Below, piece by piece: positions 1 to 10,700 of a stretch of 64,000 nucleotides of DNA; position 1 is the first letter of the stretch, and each line of letters starts with the position of its first letter. Both the position numbers and the translations under genes were made by a program. The notes beneath the pieces were generated by a model, which made no database searches, was not told where the DNA came from, and worked only from the letters and a program-made list of their open reading frames with translations. Source of the stretch: Gautieria morchelliformis (lineage: Eukaryota > Basidiomycota > Agaricomycetes > Gomphales > Gomphaceae); contig WHVA01000018.1 of NCBI GenBank assembly GCA_015179125.1, positions 1 through 64,000 on the forward strand, given 5' to 3'.

Positions 1-223
1 TGTCTTGGGCAGAGAGAGATGGGGGGCGGCCCGGCTCGTTGCCCGGCGTCGTCTCTTCTTCGGCCATGCTCGACAAGACGTGGTCGGGATTTTCCTCATC
101 CTCTGCTGAGGGGACGAGGGCGGTGAGATCTACGATCTCTCCGTCTTCTATCGTCCTGGTCTCTTGGTCCAGGGTAGCATCAGCCGTCGTGTCACTGGGC
201 TGCGCATGGGTGTGGACCTCGAG
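1..223 (-). pseudogene. Partial acidic open frame running off the left edge
   Basis: On the minus strand one frame is open from the window edge to an in-frame TAG at 224-226 (about 74 codons). The peptide is rich in Asp, Glu, Thr and Ser (for example IEDGEIVDLTALVPSAEDEE) and looks disordered. Beyond the TAG the frame continues for a few codons. It lies next to retroelement remnants, so it may be a gag-like or linker part of an element, but I do not recognise it. Product unknown; only the open frame and its composition are seen. Confidence 0.25.
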
Positions 224-390
224 CTAGTCGCTCGTGTCCATCTTCGACTGCGTGGAATCATCATGCTCGCAGCCGACAGTAGAGGGCCTACTGGAGGGTC
301 TCAACGATGTTTAGTCGTCGACGAAGCAATCTTTTTCAAGATTGCTTCGAATCCACTATCAGTTGGTCGCGTGGCGATCAACCGCAGGAT

Positions 391-463
391 AGTTCAAAAA
401 GGTGTAAAGATGTCGATCTTAGGACCTTGTATCACAAGGGCACTGCACAACAGAGGGGGAGGG
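391..463 (+). mobile_element. Remnant of a Ty1/copia pol 3' end with polypurine tract
   Basis: The stretch 391-447 reads like a decayed copia RNase H C-terminus: the letters CITRALHN sit where DILTKAL is usual. It is followed directly by the purine run agagggggaggg, which ends where an LTR-like sequence begins with TGTAAATAAC at 464. The order pol end, polypurine tract, LTR start is that of a plus-strand LTR retrotransposon. A second copy of the 57-bp piece lies at 628-684, inside the palindrome. The frame is not maintained. Confidence 0.5.
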
Positions 464-853
464 TGTAAATAACTGGTATATCTACATGTACAATAGTTAT
501 TACATAATCCCAGTGGGCCCCTTAGGGACCCACTGTATAGTTTATGCGTGGGAACCGGCCAGCGGTCCCCATCGCATCTTACTCTTACCTGTCACTACGT
601 AGCATTCAGAATACCACTCATTGGTCAAGTTCAAAAAGGTGTAAAGATGTCGATCTTAGGACCTTGTATCACAAGGGCACTGCAGAACTTGACCAATGAG
701 TGGTATTCTGAATGCTACATAGTGACAGGTAAGAGTAAGATGCGATGGGGACCGCTGGCCGGTTCCCACACATAAACTATACAGTGGGTCCCTAAGGGGC
801 CCACTGGGATTATGTAATAACTATTGTACATGTAGATATACCGGTTATTTACA
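464..853. repeat. Long palindrome: 169-bp LTR fragment folded back around a 52-bp spacer
   Basis: Bases 464-632 and 685-853 are reverse complements over about 169 bp with only a few mismatches. The spacer 633-684 repeats the copia pol tail seen at 395-447. The left arm begins TGTAAATAAC directly after a polypurine tract, so each arm appears to be an LTR 5' part. The DNA could form a long hairpin. It may be a fold-back product of retrotransposon replication or of break repair. Confidence 0.8.
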
Positions 854-1122
854 TTACAAGAGCTTAGTTTCTGCTCTCATCGCCGCAGGTCTCTCCAGGA
901 ACATGGGTATAAAGGTCAGTTTTCAGCTAAAGCTATTCACTTTGACTAACTGCATCATGGTGTTTAGGTCATCTACGTTGACATTATGTAGATCAAGCAA
1001 CAGGCAGTCATGTACGTTGTGAGGTCAAGCGCAACATGCGTCCCTTCACCGCCTTCTATGCACACCGGAGCCAGATGCCCTAGCCCAGACACTCACCCAC
1101 AAGCATACCCTGGTATACTGGG
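854..1122. other. Intergenic stretch with no recognised feature
   Basis: No convincing coding frame or repeat was seen between the palindrome and the gypsy-1 LTR. A degenerate copia-like YVD triplet can be read near 980, but it is too weak to call. Confidence 0.5.
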
Positions 1123-1602
1123 TGTAAGGGCAACCCTGGCTAGTCGTGGAGATCACACTACCACACAACTGACAAGGGGAAATCCAAAGTATGTATAAAT
1201 GAACAGAGCATACAAGAGAGGGGGTTCTCACCTGACAAGGGGAAATCCAAAGAGAAAAGTCTAAGGACCCCCAATGTCAGCGAGCCCGTATTATACTACG
1301 CTGCGCAGCCAGGGACAACACTTGGCACCCGCCATCAACCCTGCATCCCCCTGACCCTTGATCGACCCTTGATGCCACCTATTATGCGAGTCGCTTGATT
1401 TCCGACACTGTTCCGGGGCGGAAGTCGGAAATTGGAGTGGAACTGGCAAGGCGAACGGAACTGGTGGAAGTTCTCCCAGAAGCGGAATCGTTCCCGAAAG
1501 CGGATGCGGAGATGGAATCGGAACCGGAAGCGGAGTCGGAAATGGAGTCGGAACTGGGTATGGTGTCGGAACTGGAAATGGAAAACAGGGTGTCCCCTGA
1601 CA
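1123..1602 (-). repeat. Gypsy-1 3' LTR
   Basis: On the plus strand it runs from tgtaaggg to cccctgaca. About 170 bp of it (1410-1585) is a degenerate hexamer-like field of CGGAAN units. The pol frame runs 221 bp into this LTR before stopping at 1382, so the LTR encodes the last 73 or so residues of Pol. Confidence 0.9.
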
Positions 1603-4600
1603 TCACCCCCCCTCTAGCGTGCTGCGTCCTCGAAGCACGGGACACAAGGGATTGAAATGCCAGCGAGCGGATTCGGCGAGGGGCACCTGGATGTGTCCTA
1701 TAGAACTCCCGGAGTTTGTCAGGAGCGGAAACATCTTGCTCCGGGACCCAAGAATTCTCCTCGTACCCATACCCTTCCCATTTCACGAGGAATTGGAGTC
1801 GTCCTCGCACAAACCGGCTGTCCAGGATCCGTTCCACCACGTAGTGCTCTTCCCCATCTACAATTTCTGGCGGAGGTGGCGGATGAGCCTTCCGATGTGG
1901 AATTGGGTCCTCAAGCATAGGGAGTAATTTCACCACGTTGAAGACGGGGTGGAGGCGGGACATGGACATCGGAAGTCGGAGGCGGTATGCATTCCGTCCA
2001 ACCCTCCGCGTCACTGTGAAGGGCCCAAGGTAGCGGTGGGCAAGCTTCTGCGAAGGGCGTGTGGTGCGGATGTCACTTGCATCTAGGTACACCTTGTCTC
2101 CAACTTGGTACTCTGGGGCAGGAACCCGGCGTCGGTTGTAGTACCTTGCCATGTCATCCTTGGCCTTCGCAAGGGCCGACTTGGCTTCCGAAAGGGTGGA
2201 GTCCATGCGGTCTCGGAACTCATTGACCGTCTCGAGTCGGGACTCAGCCTGGCGTGGTTCGAAGCCCATCCGCGGGTGTCGTCCGGAGTCAAGCATGAAG
2301 GGAGTCTGTTGTGTGGCGGAATGGACATGGTTGTTGTATTGGAATTCCGCCAGCGGAAGTAACTCATCCCAGTCATCCTGCCTCTCATTGACAAAGAGGC
2401 GGAGATATTGCTCTAACTCCTGATTGACCCGTTCCGTCTGTCCGTCACCCTGCGGATGGTACGCTGTGGTGGTAGCCAGCTTTATGCCGAGCAGGCGGTA
2501 GAGCTCCCGAGTCAGTTCCGCGACAAACTGCGGACCTCGGTCGGAAACAACTTGCTTCGGGAGCCCATGCAACTTCCAGACATGTGCAAGGAACAGGCGG
2601 GCCGCTCCGAAGGCTGTGATCGTCGTGTGCGTCGGAATGAAGTGGGACACCTTGCTCACCGAATCCACGACGTTCATGATCGCGTCGTAGCCATGAGACT
2701 CTGGGAGTTCAACGATGAAGTCGACACTGATGGTGTCCCAGCGGGATTCGGGAATCGGGAGCGGAACAAGTTCTCCGACGGGCGGACGTCGTTGCGCTTT
2801 GTTTCGGAGACAAAGGTCACACGTCTTCACGTACTGTCCGATGTAGCGGGACATCTGAGGCCACCAGTAATTCCGAGCCACTAACTCCAGCGTCTTCCAC
2901 CTGCCAGCATGCCCAGCGACCCGTGTGTCATGGTGCTGGGACACGATGCGACGGCGGAGGTCCGCCCCACCCGGAACATAGACCTTGCCTCTGAAGTGGA
3001 GCAGTCCATCACGTTCCGACCATTCCGCTGCCCGTACAGACCGTGAGTGCCCTTTCCGGAGTTCCTCCACTGCCTTCACCACCGACTCCTCCTTCTCTCC
3101 ATTCCGGTACTGCCTCCGGATATCCCGGAGCATTTCCGCTTCCACCCCAACTGCAGTTACTCCTTCTAGGGCATGGATTGCAAAGAGACTTGGGCAGAGC
3201 AGTGTCATATCCGCGTTGTCTCCACTTCCGCTTCCGTGATCCGCGCGGCGGGATAGGGCATCGGGCTTGCCCATGGTGCGGCCGGGGCGGTGGTGGAGCA
3301 TGAAGTCAAACCGGGACAGGTGTAGGGACCACCGTGCTTGTCGTCGGTTCAGCTTCTTAGACGTGCGGAAATACTCAAGGTTCTTGTGGTCTGTCCAGAT
3401 CTCAAAAGGGCATAGAGCACCCTCGAGGAAGTGTCGCCACTCCTCCAGCGCTCGGATGATTGCCAGCATCTCCTTGTCATGGATCTCATAGTTCCGCTCG
3501 ACCGGACTAAGGCTCTTAGAGAAGAAGGCAATCGGATGCCACCCCCCACCATCTTCCGATGACTGCTGTGACAAGACCGCTCCGGTAGCTGCGTCGGAAG
3601 AATCCGCCTCGACTCGATAAGGGCGAGAGTCGTCGGGAAAGATCAGGACCGGAGCGGAAGTGATCAGCTCCTTGAGTTTGTCAAAGGAAGTCTGTTCCGG
3701 CTCTCCCCACCGCCATCCAACCTCCTTCTTGGTGAGGTCGAAGAGGGCACGGGCGTGGCAGGAGAAGTCCTTGATGAACCGCCGATAGAAATTGACAAAC
3801 CCAATGAAGGACTGGACCTCCTTCTTGTTTCGCGGCACGGGCCAATCCGATACACCGGAAACTTTGACTGGGTCCATTTCCACCTTCCCTTCCGACACAA
3901 TCACCCCAAGATACTCTATCCGCGTCCGCTCAAATTCGCACTTTTCCGGCTTGAGACACAGGTTGTACTCCCGGAGCCGTTCCAGCACTCTCCGCACGAC
4001 TTCCCGATGTTCGGACATTGTTTTCGTGAAAATGAGGATGTCATCGAGGTAGACGCAGACAACCCCTTCTGCTATCATGTCACGGAAAATGTCATTCATC
4101 ATCGTCTGGAATGTGGCGGGACTGTTGGTGAGGCCAAAGAACATGACCTGTGGCTCAAAGAGTCCTCGATTGGTGCGGAATGCGGCCTTCCACTCGTCTC
4201 CCTCTCGGATCCGGACATTGTTGAAGCCCCAGCGGACATCCAGCTTAGTGAAGTACCTCGCCCCGCGGAGTTGTGTGATCAGTTCGGAAATGAGTGGAAT
4301 GGGGTACCGGTTCTTGATCGTGATCGCATTCAAGGCCCGGTAGTCCTGCACAAGTCTGAGCGAGCCATCCTTCTTCTTGATGAAGAACACCGGAGATGCC
4401 ATGGGTGACTTGGAGGGGCGGATCCTCCCTGTACGGAGGTTTTCCGCAAGGAATGCATCGAGCTCTACCTGCTCCTTGGGTGACAGCGGGTAGACCTTGC
4501 AGTTGGTGGGCTTTGACCCAGGCTCCAACTCGATGGCGTGGTCCCACAGCTTCCGTGGAGGCAGGGTATCAAACGACTCCTTGGAAAAGACGTCCTCAAA

Positions 4601-5511
4601 CTCCCGCAGGTACTCCGGAATTTCCGCCTCCACTCTATCATACCTCTTAGAGGCTTCAGCAAGGCGTTGCGAAATATTTCCGGTGGTGCGGATGTGTTCC
4701 GCCTCCGGCGGAAGGTTTACGTACAGCAAGCGCTCCCCTTCCGTCAGAGTGTCTTCCAGGCCGAGTCGGATGGCGTCGGAATCGGAATTGGAAAGGGGAT
4801 CCGGGTCAAATTCCGCTTCCGAGTCTTCTTCTGCAAGCAGTGGATGGGGGCCGGAACGACATGTCTGTATGAGCCGTTCGGTCTTCCGCTGCTCCTGGCG
4901 CTCCTTCCGCACTTCCGACCGGCACATGTGACACTTGGCTGGACACCGACTCATCAGTACCTTCCGAGTCTGCCAATTGATCTCCGGGTTGTGCTCTTGA
5001 AGCCAGGTAAACCCGAGGATGATGTCTTGCTTCCCCAGGCTGGTGACAGCGAAGGAAGTGCGTTCCGAGTGTCCATCGTAGCGGAGAATTGTGTCCACTA
5101 TCTCCGTGATGGACCCTGCCTCATTGGGGCTTCCATCCACATTGAACACCGGGATTGCACGTTGCAACTTCCGCGTGGTCAGTCGGTTCCGTTCCACATA
5201 GTCCCGGTCCATAAACTGACCAGTGGCCCCGCAATCGACAAGGGCGGGTCCGGATTTGACTTCCGCCGTATCGGTCGTCTGGATCTCTACCTTAATGACT
5301 AGTGACTTGGGGCCAGGGTGGCAGCAACAACATAGCGCTTCGGAAGGCGTCTCTCCCAAGGGCGGATGCGGGATGGACGGGGTGTCAGATTTGGTTTTTG
5401 TGTGACTTTATCCGGTGGGTCTGTACGAAGTGAGGGGAGTGGGGGCTTTTCATTCTCTACTTCAAGACAGGCAAACCGGTTATGTACAGGCAGCAGGGGC
5501 ACACATCTCAC
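1382..5511 (-). CDS. pol: Gypsy-1 Pol: protease, RT, RNase H, integrase, chromodomain
   Basis: Two overlapping minus frames make up this gene. 5511-5299 starts one base before the gag stop in the -1 frame, and 5359-1382 (1325 codons) carries the enzymes. They are offset by a missing G near 5313, present in gypsy-2, so this copy has a frameshift before the protease. In the long frame: protease VDCGATGQF near residue 41, RT with YLDD near 436, RNase H about 560-690, integrase zinc motif HHCC about 770-830, D,D,E core about 840-1010 (VDFIVELP, SDRGPQF, QTERVNQE), and chromodomain about 1176-1225 (LVKWEGYGYEENSWVP). A Ser-rich tail of about 73 residues is encoded in the LTR. The protein should copy the element RNA and integrate it, with the chromodomain guiding it to chromatin. 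Confidence 0.92.
1603..1615 (-). other. Gypsy-1 polypurine tract
   Basis: Read on the minus strand the 13 bases are AGAGGGGGGTGA and neighbours, directly abutting the LTR start TGTCAGGGG. This is the expected place for the plus-strand primer of an LTR retrotransposon. The tract lies inside the pol reading frame. Confidence 0.7.
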
Positions 5512-6683
5512 CCGCTGCGTGTCACAAAATCCAACGCATCTTCCGCTTCCGGTAGACCATGTTCCGCATTTTCGGAAAGTTCTTCCGCAGTGGGCACTCC
5601 GTTTATGTCTGCAAGTGCGAGGAACTCTGGAAGGATCTCGAGTTTCTCCTCTGTGGTCATAAGCCGGATATCAAAGGCTTGGGGGCACTCGCGAGCATAG
5701 TGGCCTGGTTGTCGGCAGCGGAAGCAGGTGATAGTTCCGTGGCCTTTTCCGCGCATGCGGTCAACATCCATCGGGGCAGGGCCACTCTTCGAGGGAGGAG
5801 GGCTATGGTTCCTAACAGGAGCAGGCGGAGCAAGCATCGGAAATAATTTCCGTGTGGGAATGAATGCGCTTCCGGGTTTTGGCACAGGTGGAGTAGGACG
5901 AGCGGAACTGCGTGTCGTGTTCCGACTCGTCTCCACGAAGGCCTCATTTGCGTCCCTGTTCCGAGAAACCTTCTGCGCGGCTTGGTACCACCCTTCCGGG
6001 TCATCAAAATCCGGAGCTCCATCCCCAAGCAGCGCAACTTGGTTCTGGAGCGTCGGATCAAGTCCTCGTCGGAATTTGATGACGATCGTCTTGTCGTCGT
6101 CATATTCCGCAAGGTCGATGAGCTCCTGGAAGCGGTCAATGTAGTCATCGACCGGATCTTTGGCCTGGTACCAGCTCGTCCCCTCGAGCTTTGTAAGGGC
6201 TGTGAGCTGCTCGTTTTTCGGGCAGAACTGGTCGGAAAATGTTTTCTCGAACACGTCCCAGTCCCGGAAGTAGTTCCCCTTGCCCTTTGCTTCATGTCGG
6301 ATCACCTTGTTTGCAAAACGGGCTGCGCGGTCCGATTTGAAAAAGGACAATGTCCAGTGAATCCGAGCCTGGTCGTTCGGAAAGAGGTCTCCGACAATTG
6401 CGAAGTAGATGCTGCATGTGTTGAAGAATGCGCGTCCCTTCTCCCGATCTCCGTCAAAGTCCGCCGGAGTTGCGGGTTTGACCTTTGCTAACTTCGCGGA
6501 CATCCTCTTTTCCGCTAGTTCCGCTTTTCCGAAATCCGGATCATCTAGCATTTCATTTCCACCACCTTGTGGAATATCTAACTTAGCCAAAATCGCTTGT
6601 AAGGCTGTTTCAATCGCGTCGGTCTTCATCCGGTTCCGCGTCAATTCCTCCTCCATATTCCGCAGACGATCGTCCGGATCCAT
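5508..6683 (-). CDS. gag: Gypsy-1 Gag with CCHC zinc knuckle
   Basis: The first ATG of the frame is at 6683 (MDPDDRLRNMEEEL), giving 391 residues. The frame stays open further upstream towards the LTR, but only with non-ATG codons. The middle has the retrotransposon gag fold signature (YFRDWDVFEKTFSDQF, then WYQAKDPVDDYIDRFQEL). A CCHC knuckle CFRCRQPGHYARECP lies near the C-terminus. The stop TGA at 5508-5510 overlaps the -1 frame that continues into pol, which suggests -1 ribosomal frameshifting or reinitiation. GGATTTT just upstream is a possible slip site, not a proven one. Confidence 0.88.
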   Translation of the reverse strand: MDPDDRLRNMEEELTRNRMKTDAIETALQAILAKLDIPQGGGNEMLDDPDFGKAELAEKRMSAKLAKVKPATPADFDGDREKGRAFFNTCSIYFAIVGDLFPNDQARIHWTLSFFKSDRAARFANKVIRHEAKGKGNYFRDWDVFEKTFSDQFCPKNEQLTALTKLEGTSWYQAKDPVDDYIDRFQELIDLAEYDDDKTIVIKFRRGLDPTLQNQVALLGDGAPDFDDPEGWYQAAQKVSRNRDANEAFVETSRNTTRSSARPTPPVPKPGSAFIPTRKLFPMLAPPAPVRNHSPPPSKSGPAPMDVDRMRGKGHGTITCFRCRQPGHYARECPQAFDIRLMTTEEKLEILPEFLALADINGVPTAEELSENAEHGLPEAEDALDFVTRSG

Positions 6684-6870
6684 GTTGGAAGGAGAAATAT
6701 GGGACGGGATTTCCGGGGTTGGGAGCTCGACGTAAGAAGAGGGGCTGTCGTACACTGTATGTGCGGAAGAGGTTGCGATCTCCGAGTCGCTGTCTCCGAT
6801 TCCGAACGCACCTATGGCGAATGCAACGTGCAGTACGACCGCCGGTCCTCTAGGGGAGAGACTTTTCTGC
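6684..6870 (-). other. Gypsy-1 leader and primer-binding region
   Basis: Directly after the 5' LTR the minus strand reads GCAGAAAAGTCTCTCCCC. This is where the primer-binding site should lie, but I cannot match it to a particular tRNA or to a self-priming motif. The same bases are kept in gypsy-2 (near 52360-52379). Confidence 0.5.
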
Positions 6871-7350
6871 TGTAAGGGAAACCCTGGCTAGTCGTGGAGA
6901 TCACACTACCACACAACTGACAAGGGGAAATCCAAAGTATGTATAAATGAACAGAGCATACAAGAGAGGGGGTTCTCACCTGACAAGGGGAAATCCAAAG
7001 AGAAAAGTCTAAGGACCCCCAATGTCAGCGAGCCCGTATTATACTACGCTGCGCAGCCAGGGACAACACTTGGCACCCGCCATCAACCCTGCATCCCCCT
7101 GACCCTTGATCGACCCTTGATGCCACCTATTATGCGAGTCGCTTGACTTCCGACACTGTTCCGGGGCGGAAGTCAGAAATTGGAGTGGAACTGGCAAGGC
7201 GAACGGAACTGGTGGAAGTTCTCCCAGAAGCGGAATCGTTCCCGAAAGCGGATGTGGAGATGGAATTGGAACCGGAAGCGGAGTCGGAAATGGAGTCGGA
7301 ACTGGGTGTGGTGTCGGAACTGGAAATGGAAAACAGGGTGTCCCCTGACA
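6871..7350 (-). repeat. Gypsy-1 5' LTR
   Basis: 480 bp, same ends as the 3' LTR, with about six substitutions relative to it. The transcription start is expected inside this LTR. Its right end abuts the Helitron flank. Confidence 0.9.
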
Positions 7351-7373
7351 GATATTTTTATCAATCAATTTCC

Positions 7374-7608
7374 CTGTCCCTTCCTTGGTATGTATATGTT
7401 TCTCTGTGGTCTGGTGTGCGCCATCTGACATTTATTTATTTTCTTTTAAATAGAAATTAATAAATTCCCTTGACTTTGCCTAACAAACAATTACCTGTCC
7501 CTTCCTTGGTATGTATGTATTTCTCGGTGGTCTGGTGTGAGCTGTCTGACATTTATTTAATTAGAAATTAATAAATTCCCCTGACTTTGCCCAAGAAAAA
7601 TTAACAAC
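7374..7608. repeat. Tandem duplication of about 115-121 bp
   Basis: Two diverged copies, 7374-7494 and 7495-7608, each begin ctgtcccttccttggtatgt and end near a ttgactttgcc-like string. They differ by a small internal deletion and substitutions. They lie just upstream of the Helitron frame and may belong to its 5' non-coding part. Confidence 0.8.
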
Positions 7609-7752
7609 AGCATCTGCTTGCAAATGTAAGTTGATTTGTGGTAGCTTCATTTTTCCTCTAAGATTATACCTGCATTTCTCAGGTATCCATCTACTCCACA
7701 GAGAAATCGTCAGCAGGAGCGTGAAAGGGCAAGGGAGGAGCAGGAGGGTTGT

Positions 7753-10700
7753 ATGATGTCACCCACTGATCGAAGAGCACGTGCGCTTGCTGCTGCTGCT
7801 GTCAAAGCTCAGGACCAGCCACCCCCTCCCCCACAGCCTTTTGCCATCCTTCATCCTCCTCCTAGAAGCAATATGGCTGATCCTTTTCAACAACCTGTGG
7901 CTGGGCCATCACGTCCTCCTATGCTTGCCCCCTCTTCATGTTTTCCCATGCTGGCACTATCATCACGTCCTCCTAATCTCAGTCCTGGAGAGCAGGTGGC
8001 AGCCCTTCATGCTCAGTTAGCAGTTATCCCACCATTACAGCCCCTGAGAAGAAATAGGCCAGACCCTGTACAGCCAGCTCCTATAGTAGGTTCAGCAGCC
8101 ATTGCAGACTTGTGTGCTCAGACAGCTGCATTGTGGCCTTTGGGAAGGCACAGGCCTGCATCTGTACAACCAGCGCCTCCTCCTGTAGTAGGTTCCGCAG
8201 CAGTGGCAGCTTTGTGGGCTCAGGTTGCACCTAATCCACGACCAGCTCCCAATCCGCAACCACTCCCTGCACCTCCCCAGCCGCTCCCTGCACCTCCTCA
8301 GCCGCTCCCTGCACCTTGACGGTGTCCTCAGCAACCTCCTCCTGTTCCACTTGGTTGTGCTAGAATAGTTGAGGCTGATGTGCAGCATTATGATCTGGGC
8401 TGCATGGATGTTCCCTGCCCTGACTGTAGAGCATCCCACTGGAGGGCAGAACACCTGCAGAAATCCTCAAATGTGCGGCCCAGGTTTGGTGATTGCTGTA
8501 TGGAAGGAAAGGTGCAGCCGGAAGACCTGCCAGAGGCCCCTCAGCCATTGAAACAGCTCTTAGAAGGCCAGGACCCTGAGGCAAAAGGATTTCGCCAGAA
8601 TATCAGGCAGTATAATGCTGTGTTTGCATTCACTTCTGTGGGGGCCAACTTTGACCAATATTTGCTTCAGGAAGGTCGTGGTCCATATGTGATCAAGCTA
8701 CAGGGTGAAATGTATCATATCCATGGCTCTCTCCTCCCTGACAATGAAGACGATGCAAAGTATGCCCAGCTTTACATATATGATCCTGCACTGGCTTTGG
8801 CACAGAGGAAAAATCGTAATGAGCATCTGTCTCCAACTATCATGGGAGACTTGCAGGAAATGCTCCTGCTGTGCAATCCTCATGTTGCCACATATAAACA
8901 AGCAGCTGAGAGAGGCTCAGGGCTCAAGAACAGAATGGTAACATCCAGGCAAGGCTCACATACAGGGTGCACAGGGATCCTAGGAGATATAATGTCCCAA
9001 CTGCAGATGAGATTGCGGTCATTCTTCCTGGAGATGGCATCAACCTTGAACCTAGGGATATTATTGTCCAGCTCAAAGGTGGACCTTTCAGAAGGGTATT
9101 GGATACCAATGCAAACTATGCCTCTCTGCACTATGTCTTGCTCTTTCCCAAGGGAGAGTTGGGATGGCAACCAGGTATTCCTTATCGTGAGCCAGAGGGT
9201 GCTCAGCAGGCCAATCCAAACAGACAGAGGCAGGTCACCCAAATACAGTACCATGCGTATCGTCTGTTCCAGAGAGAAAGAGAACCTACAACACTCCTGC
9301 GCGGTGCCAAATTGTTCCAGCAGTACATTATAGACTCCTGGGCTGCTGCAGAGCAAAGCAGACTGAGGTGGATCAGGGCTAATCAACACACTCTGCGTGC
9401 TGAGCAGTATAACCAGATGGTAGATTCATATGGAGGCTTGGACAATGACATTGGAGATGCAAACAGCTTGGGCACAAAAGTCATTCTGCCTGCGACATTT
9501 CAAGGAAGTACATGGGACATGAATCAAAACTGCCAGAACTCCCTGGCCATTACAACAAAGAAGGGTCCCCCTGATTTGTTTGTTACCATGACTGCCAATC
9601 CAAAGTGGGATGAGATATTGGCCGAGTTGCTCCCTGGACAAACTGCTCAGGACAGACCTGACCTGGTGTCGTGGGTGTTTCACCTCAAAAAGAAACACCT
9701 CATTGACTTGATCGTCAAGGACAAGATCTTTGGTGAAACTGTTGCTCATGTTCACACTATTGAATTCCAGAAGAGGGGGCTCCCACACGTGCACCTGCTT
9801 ACCTGGTTTGATAGGGAGTCCAAGGTCAAACATCCACATGAGGTGGATTCTATGATTTCTGCAGAGTTCCCTGATCCAGAGACACATCCTGTCCTCTACC
9901 AGTTGGTCTGTGAGCTGATGACACATGGTACCTGTGGACAAATGAATCCAAATGCACCCTGCATGGAAGATGGCAAGTGCAAGAGAAACTTCCCAAAGCC
10001 CTTCTGTGAGGAGACCATTGTGAATATAGATGGATATCCAAGGTATTGCCATCACAATGATGGAAGGCTGCACAATGTCAGAGGTGACATGCTGGACAAC
10101 AGATGTGTTGTGCCATACTCTCCTCTGCTCTTGCTCAAACTCCGGTGTCACATGAACCTTGAATTCACCTTCAGTGTGAGGTGTGTCAATATATCCACAA
10201 GTATTTATACAAGGGCCATGATCAGACCATGATGGTGTTTGGTGTTGACCATGATGAGATAAAGAAGTACCTGGACACTCGCTATGTCAGTGCTCATGAG
10301 GCCTGTTGGAGGTTGCTGGAGCGGGAAATCCACACCCAGATGCCTGCAGTCATGGCACTGCCAGTCCATGAAAAAGACCCGCAATCAGTCATTTTCAATC
10401 CTGATGCTGATCCACTCACTATCATGAACAGGGTCAAGCGGTCAAAGACAGTGCTCATGGCTTACTTTGAGGCCAATGCTGCCTACCCTCATGCACACGA
10501 TGTGCTCTATGTGGATTTTCCTGAGCATTTTACCTGGAAAAAAGAGGAAAGGGTATGGACACCATGTCAAAGGGGATATAGCATTGGACGCCTTCACTTT
10601 GCAAGCCCAAAATCAGGAGAGAGATTTTATTTGCGCACTCTCCTCACAGTGGTCAAGGGGGCCAGATCGTTTGAGGAGCTTAGGACAGTGGATGGCATTC

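Larger units (their letters stand above)
1123..7350 (-). mobile_element. Gypsy-1: near-complete Ty3/gypsy chromovirus (about 6.2 kb)
   Basis: The element lies on the minus strand with LTRs of 480 bp at both ends (1123-1602 and 6871-7350), each bounded by TG and CA. I noticed about six base differences between the LTRs, nearly all transitions, so the insertion is fairly recent. Order on the minus strand: 5' LTR, gag with a zinc knuckle, then protease, reverse transcriptase, RNase H, integrase and chromodomain, polypurine tract, 3' LTR. The flanks (ctggg on the left, gatat on the right) do not match, so no 5-bp target duplication is visible. A sister copy, gypsy-2, lies at 49110-52854. Confidence 0.93.

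Noticed and set aside
1395..1655. Plus-strand Glu/Ser-rich frame over the gypsy-1 LTR (also 7143-7460 and 52707-53087)
   Set aside because: It is the antisense of the hexamer field that encodes the Pol tail; no independent support.
2456..5302. Long plus-strand frames opposite gypsy-1 pol (for example 4538-5302)
   Set aside because: They mirror a gene with clear RT, RNase H and integrase motifs on the minus strand.
1118..7355. A 5-bp target duplication for gypsy-1
   Set aside because: Flanks are ctggg and gatat; no match even with shifts of one or two bases.
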